20,396 nucleotides of DNA. Origin: DATLOJ01 sp035536315. GTDB lineage: Bacteria; Actinomycetota; CADDZG01; JAHWKV01. The notes below the pieces were generated by a model. That model did no database searches and was not told where the DNA came from. It saw nothing but the letters and a program-made list of their open reading frames with translations. The stretch spans positions 1 to 20,396 of the forward strand of contig DATLOJ010000139.1 of NCBI GenBank assembly GCA_035536315.1, given 5' to 3'. The position numbers and the translations under genes were made by a program. This document shows, one piece after another, positions 14,012-20,396 of this stretch; position 1 is the stretch's first letter; the number at the start of each line of letters is the position of its first letter.

Positions 14012-16582
14012 CTACTCCGCAGCTACGGCATCGAGGATGTTCAGCCGCGCGGCCCTTCTCGCGGGAAGCAGCGCTGAGATGAGGGCGGACAGGGCCGCGA
14101 GGACTGTAAGCACCAGCAGGGATATCGGGGGAACAACGAAGTGCTTGAAGGCCTCGTCCTCGATCGCCTGGGTGACTGCCCACGCAAAGAAGGTTCCCAG
14201 CACAAGGCCAAGAACGGTTCCGAGAAGGCCGATGAACACGGCCTCCCACCGCACCATCGATCTGATCTGACTTCGCGTCATCCCAACGGCCCTCAGCATT
14301 CCCAGTTCACGCGTCCGCTCTATGACCGATAGCGCAAGAGTGTTCGCTATCCCCACCGCAGCTATGAAGATTGCCAGCGCCAGCAGGACTCGCACCAGGT
14401 TGAGTAGCTGGTCGATCTGCCTGGCCCCCTCGCCGAAGAAATCGTCCTTACTTTGGATCTGAAGCTGGGGGTAGGGCTTTGTGGCTTTGGCGATTGCCTT
14501 TCGCCCCTCGGACTCCGTGACATCGGGGGCCAGCTTTACCAGAACGGCGAAGGTGTCCTTCTTCGTGTAGTTCTGTTTGAAGACGTCGAGGGAAATCAGG
14601 AACCCACCCGGCAGGGTCTCGGCTTCGAAGACACCACCAACGACGAACTCCTTTCGTCCCGTGTCGAGGAACTCGAGACCGATCGTCTTGCCGACGATGT
14701 TGGCGCTCTCATTTGCAAGCCTCCCTTTGTGGATCAGTACCTCACCACGGGCGAGGGCATCCACCGAACCTTGAGTTAACCCAAGGTCGAGCACGTGGTT
14801 GACCAGGGCTGGGTCCACCGCCGACGTGAACGAGTTGAACTTCTGAGCCTGCTGCTGGCGGGACCCGCTCCCCTTCAGCCATTCGGTCTTGTCCGGGGCG
14901 ATCGGCCCCCGCCTTACCTCGGTCGAGACATCCACCTCTTTGAGGCCAGCGAGTAGACCGGCGACCTCGGGCGGAACCACCTCGCCCGAGTCGTTGGAAA
15001 TGATGAAGTCCGCTTTGAAGAACTTCGTGATGACCTGCTCGAAGGATGCCTTGGTGGATGCGACGAAAATCGTGACGAAGGTTACGAGACTGAGCCCGAT
15101 CATTAGCGCCGCGGCGGTAGAAGCGGTCCTTCGTCGATCCCTCATTGCGTTGAGCTGGGCCAGGCGGCTCGTGATGGCTCCCCTGGTTTTGAGCGGAAGT
15201 CCAATCAGTTTCACAACGGGCCTAACGAGAACGGGGGCCATTACGGCGATCCCAAGAAACATCACACCTACTCCGGCCCCCACCAGCTGGATGCCTTTAC
15301 CCGTGTCTCCGTTCAGCCCCCAGATGAGCACCCCGGCCCCTATAGCTGCCATCACCAGACCCACGATTGTTCTTATCCGGATGGACTTTGGCGGTGGCAT
15401 CACTTCACGAAGTGCCGCTACGGGACTGATGCGCGAGGTGCGCAGCGCCGGAATGATCGCCGATACGAGCATCACGACTACACCGACACCAATCGACACG
15501 AACGCAGTCCTTGCCCTGAATACTGTCGGCCCGTCCGGCAGGTCGATACCGATCAGCTCAAAGACATTCTTGAGAGCCGCGGCGAATGCGACTCCCAGCC
15601 CAAGACCCACAATTGAAGAAAGGGTCCCGATGATTGCTGCCTCTGCCAGGACCGCTTTGACAATCTGAGCCCCGGTCGCCCCAAGGGCTCGAAGCAGCCC
15701 GAACTCCCGTGTTCGCTGGGTCAGGATTATCGAGAACGTGTTGAAGATCAGAAACGTCCCGACGAACAGGGCTATTCCTGCAAAGACGAGCAGAAACGTC
15801 GAGAAGAAGCTGAGTCCCTCTTTGATCTCCCGTGCGGTCTCGCGCGTTGAATCCGCCGCTGTAATTACCTCGTACTTCTTTTCCAGGGCTGTGTCGATTC
15901 GCTCGGCGAGTGTGTCCGCGCGGACGCCCTCGGTGGCGGCCGCGTTGATCCCGTCGACCTTTCCGGCAGCGTCGAACAAGCGCTGGGCCGTGCGCAGCTC
16001 ATAAGCGGAGATCGTGGCCCCGGCAAGGTTGTCCTGGGAGCCAAAGCCCATGATCCCGACCAGCTTAAAGGGCTCTGCCGCCCCCAGGGCTACGATCTGG
16101 ATTTCGTCTCCCAGCTTGAACTTGTACTTGCGCGCGGTGGCTGCATCGAGAGCTAAGTCGCTGGCGCCTTCGGGGGGAGACCCGCTTCTGATTTTGAATG
16201 GCGTGAGATCGGATACGCGGCCCCACGACACCCCGAATGAAGGGGCACCGGCGTTTTGTATCGGGTTGCCTTTCTTGTCGAGCACCTGTGCAAATCCGGC
16301 GACGCCACCCTCAGCGGACTTGACCCCCGGCACCGCTGCAACCGTCTGCACCAACTCCTCCGGGACGCGCTCCCTGCCCCCAAAAGGAGTTTGAACCTCG
16401 GAACGAACCGACACATCGACACCGCTCAAAACATCCGCGAACAGCCCCTCGAACAGTTTGCCCATCGTGTCGGTCATCACGAGGCTTCCGGAAACGAAGG
16501 CCACGCCCAGAATCACCGCCAGCGCGGTGGAGATGAGCCGGAGCTTGTGGGAGAGAAGCCCTTTGAGGGTGGCCTTCCACAT
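14012..16582 (-). CDS. FtsX/MacB-type ABC transporter permease
   Basis: This 856-residue permease has the two-FtsX-domain layout. A first membrane helix (about 17-38) is followed by a large external MacB-like domain (about 40-250). The first FtsX domain (about 255-385) contains TQRTREFGLLRALGAT. Two or three further helices (about 405-510) lead to a second external domain, and the last FtsX domain (about 730-850) contains IERTRELGMLRAVGMT. The end, ARLNILDAVAAE, is typical. Such permeases act as mechanotransmission devices or lipoprotein/peptide exporters and do not move substrate through a classic pore; the substrate here is unknown. The ATG lies 17 bases after the stop of the upstream ATPase gene, with GGAG in the gap about 12 bases upstream, so the two form one operon. 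Confidence 0.93.
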   Translation of the reverse strand: MWKATLKGLLSHKLRLISTALAVILGVAFVSGSLVMTDTMGKLFEGLFADVLSGVDVSVRSEVQTPFGGRERVPEELVQTVAAVPGVKSAEGGVAGFAQVLDKKGNPIQNAGAPSFGVSWGRVSDLTPFKIRSGSPPEGASDLALDAATARKYKFKLGDEIQIVALGAAEPFKLVGIMGFGSQDNLAGATISAYELRTAQRLFDAAGKVDGINAAATEGVRADTLAERIDTALEKKYEVITAADSTRETAREIKEGLSFFSTFLLVFAGIALFVGTFLIFNTFSIILTQRTREFGLLRALGATGAQIVKAVLAEAAIIGTLSSIVGLGLGVAFAAALKNVFELIGIDLPDGPTVFRARTAFVSIGVGVVVMLVSAIIPALRTSRISPVAALREVMPPPKSIRIRTIVGLVMAAIGAGVLIWGLNGDTGKGIQLVGAGVGVMFLGIAVMAPVLVRPVVKLIGLPLKTRGAITSRLAQLNAMRDRRRTASTAAALMIGLSLVTFVTIFVASTKASFEQVITKFFKADFIISNDSGEVVPPEVAGLLAGLKEVDVSTEVRRGPIAPDKTEWLKGSGSRQQQAQKFNSFTSAVDPALVNHVLDLGLTQGSVDALARGEVLIHKGRLANESANIVGKTIGLEFLDTGRKEFVVGGVFEAETLPGGFLISLDVFKQNYTKKDTFAVLVKLAPDVTESEGRKAIAKATKPYPQLQIQSKDDFFGEGARQIDQLLNLVRVLLALAIFIAAVGIANTLALSVIERTRELGMLRAVGMTRSQIRSMVRWEAVFIGLLGTVLGLVLGTFFAWAVTQAIEDEAFKHFVVPPISLLVLTVLAALSALISALLPARRAARLNILDAVAAE

Positions 16583-16599
16583 GGCCTAGTGAATCTCCA

Positions 16600-17658
16600 C
16601 TAGCCGCCCAGCTCCCTCAAACGGTCGATCACTTTCTCCTGCGTGGGCTCGCGAAGCTCACCTACCACCCGGCCGTCTCCCAAAAATACGACTCTGTTCG
16701 AGTGCGAAGCCGCGAACGGATCGTGGGTGACCATCACGATTGTCTGGCCGAACCCGGCGGTCGCTTCGCGGAGAAAGGACAGCAGTTCCTCGCCCGACCT
16801 CGAGTCCAGGTTCCCGGTCGGCTCATCGGCAAAGATGATCTCGGGCTTGCTCGCAATCGCGCGGGCCGCAGCGACTCTTTGCTGCTGGCCCCCGGAGAGC
16901 TCTGACGGCAGGTGCCCGAGCCGGTCGCCCAGGGCGAGCGAGGAGATGACCTGATCGAGCCAGTCCTTGTCGGGCGTTTTTCCTGCAAGCGAGTCGGGGA
17001 GCTTGATGTTCTCCTCCGCGGTCAGAGTGGGGACGAGGTTGAACGACTGAAAGATGAACCCGACCTTTTGGCGGCGAAGCAGAGTGAGGGCTTTGTCCTT
17101 AAGCGTGCTGAGGTCGACGTCTCCAATGAACACCTGACCGGTGGTCAGCGTGTCGAGGCCCGCAAGGCAGTGCAGCAACGTCGACTTTCCGGATCCCGAA
17201 GGGCCCATGATTGCGGTGAACCTTCCGCGTTCAATTTCGAGATCTATCCCATCGAGCGCCTTGACGGCGGTCGAACCCTCTCCGTAGATCTTGACCGCAT
17301 CGACCGCCCTTGCGGCAGTTTCGCCAGGCTGCTGCGGAGCAAAGACCTCCGCGGGCGCAACATCCTCAGTCTTGGGCGAGACCGGGGGCCGGGCGCGAGT
17401 CTTGGTCGAGACCGGTGCCCGGACACGAGTCTTGGGCGAGACCGGGGGCCGGACACGAGTCTTGGGCGAGACCGGGGGCCGGGCGCGCTTTCTTGCCGGA
17501 GCCGTCTCCTGCGAGACCCTGGCCCTTCCATCCGCTTTGGCCGGCCTCTTGCGAACCTGACTCTTGGGTTTCACGGAAGTCTTCTTCTTGGAGTTCGCAG
17601 AAGTCCGCCGTTTCGTTGCGGCGGCTTTGCTAGACGGCCTGCTTTTAGGGGGAGCCAA
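16600..17658 (-). CDS. LolD/MacB-type ABC transporter ATPase with basic repeat tail
   Basis: The ATPase partner of the FtsX-type permease has 352 residues. Its ATPase domain (about 118-345) shows Walker A GPSGSGKST (152-160), Q-loop Gln204, signature LSGGQQQ (254-260), Walker B IIFADEPTG (274-282) and switch His312. DEPTGNLDS is typical of the LolD/FtsE class. Residues 1-117 are an unusual basic, Pro/Ala-rich extension with four copies of a ten-residue RPPVSPKTRV-like repeat, encoded by 30-base DNA repeats. The TTG start at 17658 looks strange but has GGAAGGA (17665-17671) with a six-base spacer, and no better internal start was noted. The extension is probably disordered; it could bind nucleic acid, acidic lipid or cell-envelope polymer from the inside, but that is speculation. 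Confidence 0.9.
   Translation of the reverse strand: MAPPKSRPSSKAAATKRRTSANSKKKTSVKPKSQVRKRPAKADGRARVSQETAPARKRARPPVSPKTRVRPPVSPKTRVRAPVSTKTRARPPVSPKTEDVAPAEVFAPQQPGETAARAVDAVKIYGEGSTAVKALDGIDLEIERGRFTAIMGPSGSGKSTLLHCLAGLDTLTTGQVFIGDVDLSTLKDKALTLLRRQKVGFIFQSFNLVPTLTAEENIKLPDSLAGKTPDKDWLDQVISSLALGDRLGHLPSELSGGQQQRVAAARAIASKPEIIFADEPTGNLDSRSGEELLSFLREATAGFGQTIVMVTHDPFAASHSNRVVFLGDGRVVGELREPTQEKVIDRLRELGG
17371..17490. repeat. Four 30-base tandem repeats inside the ABC ATPase gene
   Basis: Four head-to-tail units start at 17371, 17401, 17431 and 17461. Each reads roughly CTTGGGCGAGACCGGGGGCC plus ten more bases, and the last is cut short. The period of exactly 30 keeps the frame and encodes ten-residue RPPVSPKTRV-like units. 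The near identity suggests recent slippage or expansion. Confidence 0.9.
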
Positions 17659-17664
17659 CTGCGG

Positions 17665-17671
17665 TCCTTCC
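17665..17671 (-). promoter_or_regulatory. Shine-Dalgarno site that fixes the ABC ATPase TTG start
   Basis: On the minus strand GGAAGGA lies six bases before TTG 17658. It supports translation of the whole N-terminal repeat tail. Confidence 0.6.
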
Positions 17672-17747
17672 GGTCTTGAATCGTTGGATGCGGATCGAAG
17701 TTCCCAATACTGCCAGATACGCGTTTTGGCATCGCCGTCCGGCGGTA

Positions 17748-17753
17748 TAGCCT
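17748..17753 (+). promoter_or_regulatory. -10 box giving a leaderless mRNA
   Basis: TAGCCT (TANNNT) lies seven bases before the ATG at 17761. An overlapping TATAGC at 17746 is an alternative reading. No Shine-Dalgarno site is present. Confidence 0.45.
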
Positions 17754-17760
17754 TAGCGCA

Positions 17761-18081
17761 ATGGGAATTATCAAGAAGGCTCTGGGCTTGGCCGCAATCG
17801 GCGCGGTCGCTGCGTGGGTCAGCGGAAAGAAGCGCAAGGACGACGCCGCGATGTGGGAGGACGTGGGGTACGCCGGGCAGTCCCGATCACACACCTCATG
17901 GCAGGAATCGAGCGATGTCGCCTCGGCTGCTGACTCGATGAAGAAGGAGACCGGCTCGACCGCAACTTCGGTGGAGGCGGAGACTCCGGCAAAGAAGGCG
18001 AAGCCTCAGAGCAAGGCGGCCGGCGAAGCAGGGCCCGGCTCGAACGGAGCGGACGCACCCAAGCCTGAGGGCGGCGCTTAG
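17761..18081 (+). CDS. Small unknown protein with hydrophobic N terminus
   Basis: I do not recognise this 106-residue protein. A short hydrophobic helix (about 3-21, IIKKALGLAAIGAVAAWVS) is followed by the basic stretch GKKRKDD. The remainder is polar, Ser/Ala/Lys/Glu/Pro-rich and probably disordered. It looks like a small membrane-bound protein with a soluble tail inside the cell; the Lys/Arg run after the helix favours that orientation. It is transcribed divergently from the ABC transporter operon, 102 bases away, and tRNA-Ala follows. The ATG fits the TAGCCT box seven bases upstream. Real coding is likely but not certain given the low-complexity tail. Confidence 0.6.
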   Translation: MGIIKKALGLAAIGAVAAWVSGKKRKDDAAMWEDVGYAGQSRSHTSWQESSDVASAADSMKKETGSTATSVEAETPAKKAKPQSKAAGEAGPGSNGADAPKPEGGA

Positions 18082-18099
18082 GACGAACTGAACGCCCCC

Positions 18100-18105
18100 T
18101 ACAAT
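18100..18105 (+). promoter_or_regulatory. Putative -10 box of tRNA-Ala
   Basis: TACAAT lies five bases before the mature tRNA 5' end. A weak TTAGGA (18078-18083) 16 bases upstream could be the -35. The primary transcript would start at or next to the mature end. Confidence 0.4.
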
Positions 18106-18110
18106 GTGAG

Positions 18111-18183
18111 GGGGCCGTAGCTCAGTTGGTAGAGCGCCGCCTTTGCAAGGCGGAAGTCGTCGGTTCGAGTCCGATCGGCTCCA
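18111..18183 (+). tRNA. tRNA-Ala (TGC anticodon)
   Basis: The acceptor arm GGGGCCG pairs with CGGCTCC and includes the G3-U70 pair that marks alanine tRNAs. D arm, anticodon stem GCCTT-TGC-AAGGC and T arm TCGG-TTCGAGT-CCGA are complete. The discriminator is A and CCA is not encoded. Confidence 0.97.
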
Positions 18184-18230
18184 CAGAGCGCCCAACTCGT
18201 TCGTTGAGCGCTGCGTAGCATGTTCGCGCG

Positions 18231-18236
18231 TATGGT
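18231..18236 (+). promoter_or_regulatory. -10 box giving a leaderless mRNA
   Basis: TATGGT lies seven bases before ATG 18244, placing transcription start on the A of the start codon. A TTGAGC at 18204 is too far to be a standard -35. The box falls downstream of the alternative start at 18220, arguing against that start. Confidence 0.5.
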
Positions 18237-18243
18237 CGGACGC

Positions 18244-19488
18244 ATGCCAGTTCTCTCCGTTTCACCGAGCGCGTCCCTGCTCGATGAGCCCGTTCGGATC
18301 CGAGTCAGTGAGCTGCGTCCGGGCGAGCGATGCACGCTCGAGGCGACCATGCAGTGGGGGAGCACTTGGACTTCGAGCGCAACCTTTCAAGCGGATGCAA
18401 GGGGCTCGATTGATCCCGTAGCTCTCGCCCCCAGCGAAGGCACGTATGACGTCGTGAGCCAGATGGGCCTGTTTTGGTCGATGAGGCGGGAGTCGATCAC
18501 TGCACCGCCTCGCGAGCTGAACCCGCTACGAGTCCGCGTGTCTGCTCGTACGGAGGATTGGAGCGATGAGGTCGAGGTCCAGCGCCTGCGCGTCGGGGCT
18601 CACGTCACCCGTGTGCCGGTCGCAGGCCCCTTCGTGGGCACGCTCTTCCTTCCTGAGGGTGACGTGCAATCGCAGGCGGTGATAACGCTCGGCGGATCAG
18701 AGGGAGGCCTGAGCGAGGACCGTGCCGCACTGCTGGCGTCCCGCGGATTCGCGGCGATGGCTCTCGCCTACTTCGGTGTCGATGGCTTGCCCGCCGAATT
18801 GAAAGAGATCCCCCTCGAGTACTTCAATGACGCCTTCGAGTGGTTTCTGGCTCATCCAAGGATCAGGTCGACCGGCGTCGGCGTCGTGGGCGCATCGGTT
18901 GGCGGTCAGCTCGCGCTCGAGCTTGCGACCAGGTTCGACGCCGTGGGTGTGTGCGTCTCTGTCAACGGTAGTTCCATCTCCTGGGGTAACAGACCCAGCG
19001 GCGACACCGCGATGCGGCCGGCGTGGACATTCGGCCGGGCGCCGGTCACATTCGTGGACAACGCCGCTGCGTTGGCGTTGGAAGACGCATTCGAGGGGGG
19101 TGCCAAAACCGGGGGAAGGCTGCAATCCACGCCGCTATTTGAGTCCGCGCTCGACGACGAAGCCATCGAGCGCGCAGCGATACGGCTCGAAGACGCGCGG
19201 GGGGCGATCATGATGATCGCCGGCGACGATGACCAGGTCTGGCCGAGCCGGCAATTCGTGGAGCTGGCGGAGCGCCGACTCGCTCGGACGGAAAACAACA
19301 CGATCTTCGAGTCCCACGTTTTCCCCGGAGCCGGGCATTCGATCGGGCTGCCGTACCTGCCATCGACAGTGACGGAAGGCTCCTATGGAAGCCTCCTCCT
19401 TCCCCGAGGTGGAACACCAGGTGGCTCCGCTAGCGCAAGTGAGCAGAGCTGGCCGCTGATCATGCGCTTCCTTCGAGAGTACCTCTGA
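18244..19488 (+). CDS. BAAT/acyl-CoA thioesterase family alpha/beta hydrolase
   Basis: The 414-residue protein has the two-part layout of the bile-acid-CoA:amino-acid N-acyltransferase / acyl-CoA thioesterase family. The N-terminal sandwich domain (about 1-120) includes VSPSASLLDEPVRIRVSELRPGE and the near-invariant MGLFWSM (74-80). The hydrolase domain (about 128-414) has GGSEGG (150-155), nucleophile Ser218 in GASVGG, an acid in AGDDDQVWPS (Asp329 or Asp330) and His365 in GAGHSIGLPYLP. A serine nucleophile suggests thioesterase rather than the cysteine-type transferase. The substrate is unknown; bacterial members are thought to act on acyl-CoA or acyl esters. There is no signal peptide, so it is cytoplasmic. 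ATG 18244 is chosen over 18220 because the family homology and the TATGGT box both point to it. Confidence 0.9.
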   Translation: MPVLSVSPSASLLDEPVRIRVSELRPGERCTLEATMQWGSTWTSSATFQADARGSIDPVALAPSEGTYDVVSQMGLFWSMRRESITAPPRELNPLRVRVSARTEDWSDEVEVQRLRVGAHVTRVPVAGPFVGTLFLPEGDVQSQAVITLGGSEGGLSEDRAALLASRGFAAMALAYFGVDGLPAELKEIPLEYFNDAFEWFLAHPRIRSTGVGVVGASVGGQLALELATRFDAVGVCVSVNGSSISWGNRPSGDTAMRPAWTFGRAPVTFVDNAAALALEDAFEGGAKTGGRLQSTPLFESALDDEAIERAAIRLEDARGAIMMIAGDDDQVWPSRQFVELAERRLARTENNTIFESHVFPGAGHSIGLPYLPSTVTEGSYGSLLLPRGGTPGGSASASEQSWPLIMRFLREYL

Positions 19489-19514
19489 CGCACAAATCGA
19501 TTCTTCGATGATGT

Positions 19515-19542
19515 GAAGGGAGGGCCAACGGCCCCTGCCTTC
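19515..19542. terminator. Hairpin between convergent genes
   Basis: GAAGGGAGGGCC (19515-19526) and GGCCCCTGCCTTC (19530-19542) pair with one bulge around an AAC loop. It lies in the 63-base gap between the thioesterase and peptidase genes, which face each other. The stem is long and GC-rich enough to act on both strands. No T run is present. Confidence 0.5.
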
Positions 19543-19551
19543 GGCGACCTG

Positions 19552-20396
19552 CTACAGGGCCATTGCCACCGGGGGCGCGTAGGAACTCAGGCCCAACGCG
19601 TTTACGCCTCCGTGGTACATCGCATCCCCGAAGGTGAAGATCGCGCCGTCGTTCGTAAGGATCCAGTAGCCGGCTCCGGTTGATGACGGTCGCATCATGA
19701 TTGCGGGGGGCATGGAACACCACCCAAATCCCGGCATTGAACCGTAGTAGCCGGCACTGCCGAAAGTGAAGATTCCTCCGTCCGACGCGACCAGCCAGTA
19801 CCCGTTGCCCGTTGGGGTCGCCGCCATGCCCACGACGGGCTTGGCAAGGGCCATTGCGCCGGTCGAGCCGAAGAACCCTGCGTCGCCAAATGTGAAGATC
19901 CCTCCGTCCGACGCCACGAGCCAGTAACCGTTGTTCGAAGGTGTTGCCTCCATGCCGACGACAGGTTTTGCAAGGCGCGTCCCACCCATCGATCCGTGGA
20001 ACCTAAGGGCGCCGAATGTGAATACCCCGCCGTCGTTGGAAGCGATCCAGTAACCGGCCCCAGATGCGCTCGAAGGGCTCGAGGGCGGGTTCGTGTCGTA
20101 CCGGCACCGTCCGTCGACGGGGTACCCCTGGGCAAGCCGCAAGCTGCTGTAAGGGTTCAGGTACGTGCCGTCGGGTCTTCTGATCTCGAAGTGAAGGTGT
20201 GGGGAAGAAGACTCGGCGTTGCCGCTGTCACCCAGGTAGCCAATGTGCTGGCCGGCGGTGACTGTGGCCCCCAGGGAGATTCCCGGGGTGAAGATCCATT
20301 GGGCCGGGTTCGCGTTGTCGTCGGTACCGGGCGAGTCGTTGTTGACGTGGACGTAGGTGTACTGCCAACCCGCCGAGTCTCTGATTGTCAGCATGT
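19552..20396 (-). CDS. M23 metallopeptidase with C-terminal GYW/DGG repeats, 5' end missing
   Basis: Only the C-terminal 280 or so residues are in the window; the gene continues past the right edge. The visible part starts inside a peptidase M23 (LytM-type) domain with YTYVHVNNDSPGTDD, GQHIGYLGDSGNAESSSPHLHFEIRRPDG and the zinc-binding H-L-H (66-68 of the visible part). The first zinc ligands (HxxxD) must lie beyond the edge. M23 enzymes cut peptidoglycan peptides or, when degenerate, control other hydrolases. A Ser/Pro linker then leads to four repeats, each with GYW....DGG.FTFG, as found in many secreted actinobacterial proteins. It is probably a cell-wall enzyme outside the membrane; the signal peptide cannot be checked. 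Confidence 0.88.
   Translation of the reverse strand, partial: MLTIRDSAGWQYTYVHVNNDSPGTDDNANPAQWIFTPGISLGATVTAGQHIGYLGDSGNAESSSPHLHFEIRRPDGTYLNPYSSLRLAQGYPVDGRCRYDTNPPSSPSSASGAGYWIASNDGGVFTFGALRFHGSMGGTRLAKPVVGMEATPSNNGYWLVASDGGIFTFGDAGFFGSTGAMALAKPVVGMAATPTGNGYWLVASDGGIFTFGSAGYYGSMPGFGWCSMPPAIMMRPSSTGAGYWILTNDGAIFTFGDAMYHGGVNALGLSSYAPPVAMAL
19555..20061 (-). repeat. Four protein repeats of about 42 residues in the M23 gene
   Basis: GYW recurs at intervals of 42, 42 and 44 residues, each followed by NDGG or SDGG and FTFG. The two middle copies share GYWLVASDGGIFTFG and AKPVVGM, so the DNA also repeats with a period of about 126 bases. The outer copies have diverged. The pattern suggests propeller-like blades that bind a wall polymer or sugar; this role is inferred. 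Confidence 0.85.

Noticed and set aside
14889..15668. Open frame antisense to the permease (259 codons)
   Set aside because: It is a shadow of the FtsX permease, low in complexity (Ile/Thr/Pro/Ser-rich) and without a start signal.
17371..17490. Tandem 30-base repeats as a CRISPR array
   Set aside because: The units are directly adjacent with no spacers and keep a coding frame, and no cas gene is present.
16912..17679. Open frame antisense to the ABC ATPase (255 codons)
   Set aside because: The sense frame has every ABC motif; the antisense peptide only mirrors it and the 30-base repeats.
10142..18183. A tRNA-bounded genomic island with attachment sites
   Set aside because: I looked for a second copy of either tRNA 3' end and for an integrase gene and found neither by eye.
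18220..18243. Earlier ATG start for the thioesterase-family gene
   Set aside because: The family homology begins at MPVLSVSPSA, and the TATGGT box lies between the two starts.
10216..20396. A defence, toxin-antitoxin or biosynthetic system
   Set aside because: No nuclease, methylase, toxin-antitoxin pair, reverse transcriptase or biosynthetic cluster was recognised among the genes after gyrA.

Overview
This window is the replication-origin neighbourhood of an actinobacterial chromosome. The gene order dnaA, dnaN, recF, a DUF721/DciA gene, gyrB, gyrA, DUF3566 gene, tRNA-Ile is the classic actinobacterial one. GC content is high, and several genes appear to be transcribed without a leader from TANNNT -10 boxes. 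The M23 peptidase carrying GYW...DGG.FTFG repeats and the DUF2652 gene suggest an uncultured or Acidimicrobiia-like branch rather than Streptomyces or Mycobacterium. That placement is inference; no marker was aligned.

Region 1 (1-1908) holds the origin. DnaA boxes cluster upstream of dnaA (133-250). An AT-rich segment lies between dnaA and dnaN; it has a DnaA-box-like site followed by triplets that resemble a DnaA-trio, suggesting a bipartite oriC. A 58-codon open frame (121-297) with a perfect Shine-Dalgarno site covers the upstream boxes and ends in a TTGA overlap with the probable dnaA TTG start.

Region 2 (1909-10215) is the housekeeping block on the plus strand. It contains dnaN, recF and the DciA-like gene (ATGA overlap), then gyrB from its own extended -10 promoter, and gyrA abutting gyrB. 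Next come an archease-like gene with no usual start codon, DUF3566 and tRNA-Ile(GAT). GyrA has an unusual quinolone-pocket sequence.

Region 3 (10216-18183) separates tRNA-Ile from tRNA-Ala(TGC) and has genes on both strands. They are a DUF2652 cyclase-like/SRPBCC fusion (+), a secreted, C-terminally anchored protein with an NTR-like start (-), an SPFH/stomatin protein (+), an FtsX/MacB-type ABC exporter pair with a repeat-bearing basic tail on the ATPase (-), and a small unknown protein (+).

Region 4 (18184-20396) has a BAAT/acyl-CoA thioesterase family hydrolase (+). It converges on the 3' end of an M23 peptidase with four C-terminal repeats (-), which runs off the right edge.

No insertion sequence, prophage, CRISPR array or recognisable defence system was seen. 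The best candidates for something undescribed are the dnaA leader frame, the divergent archease-like gene, the GyrA pocket and the series of leaderless starts.
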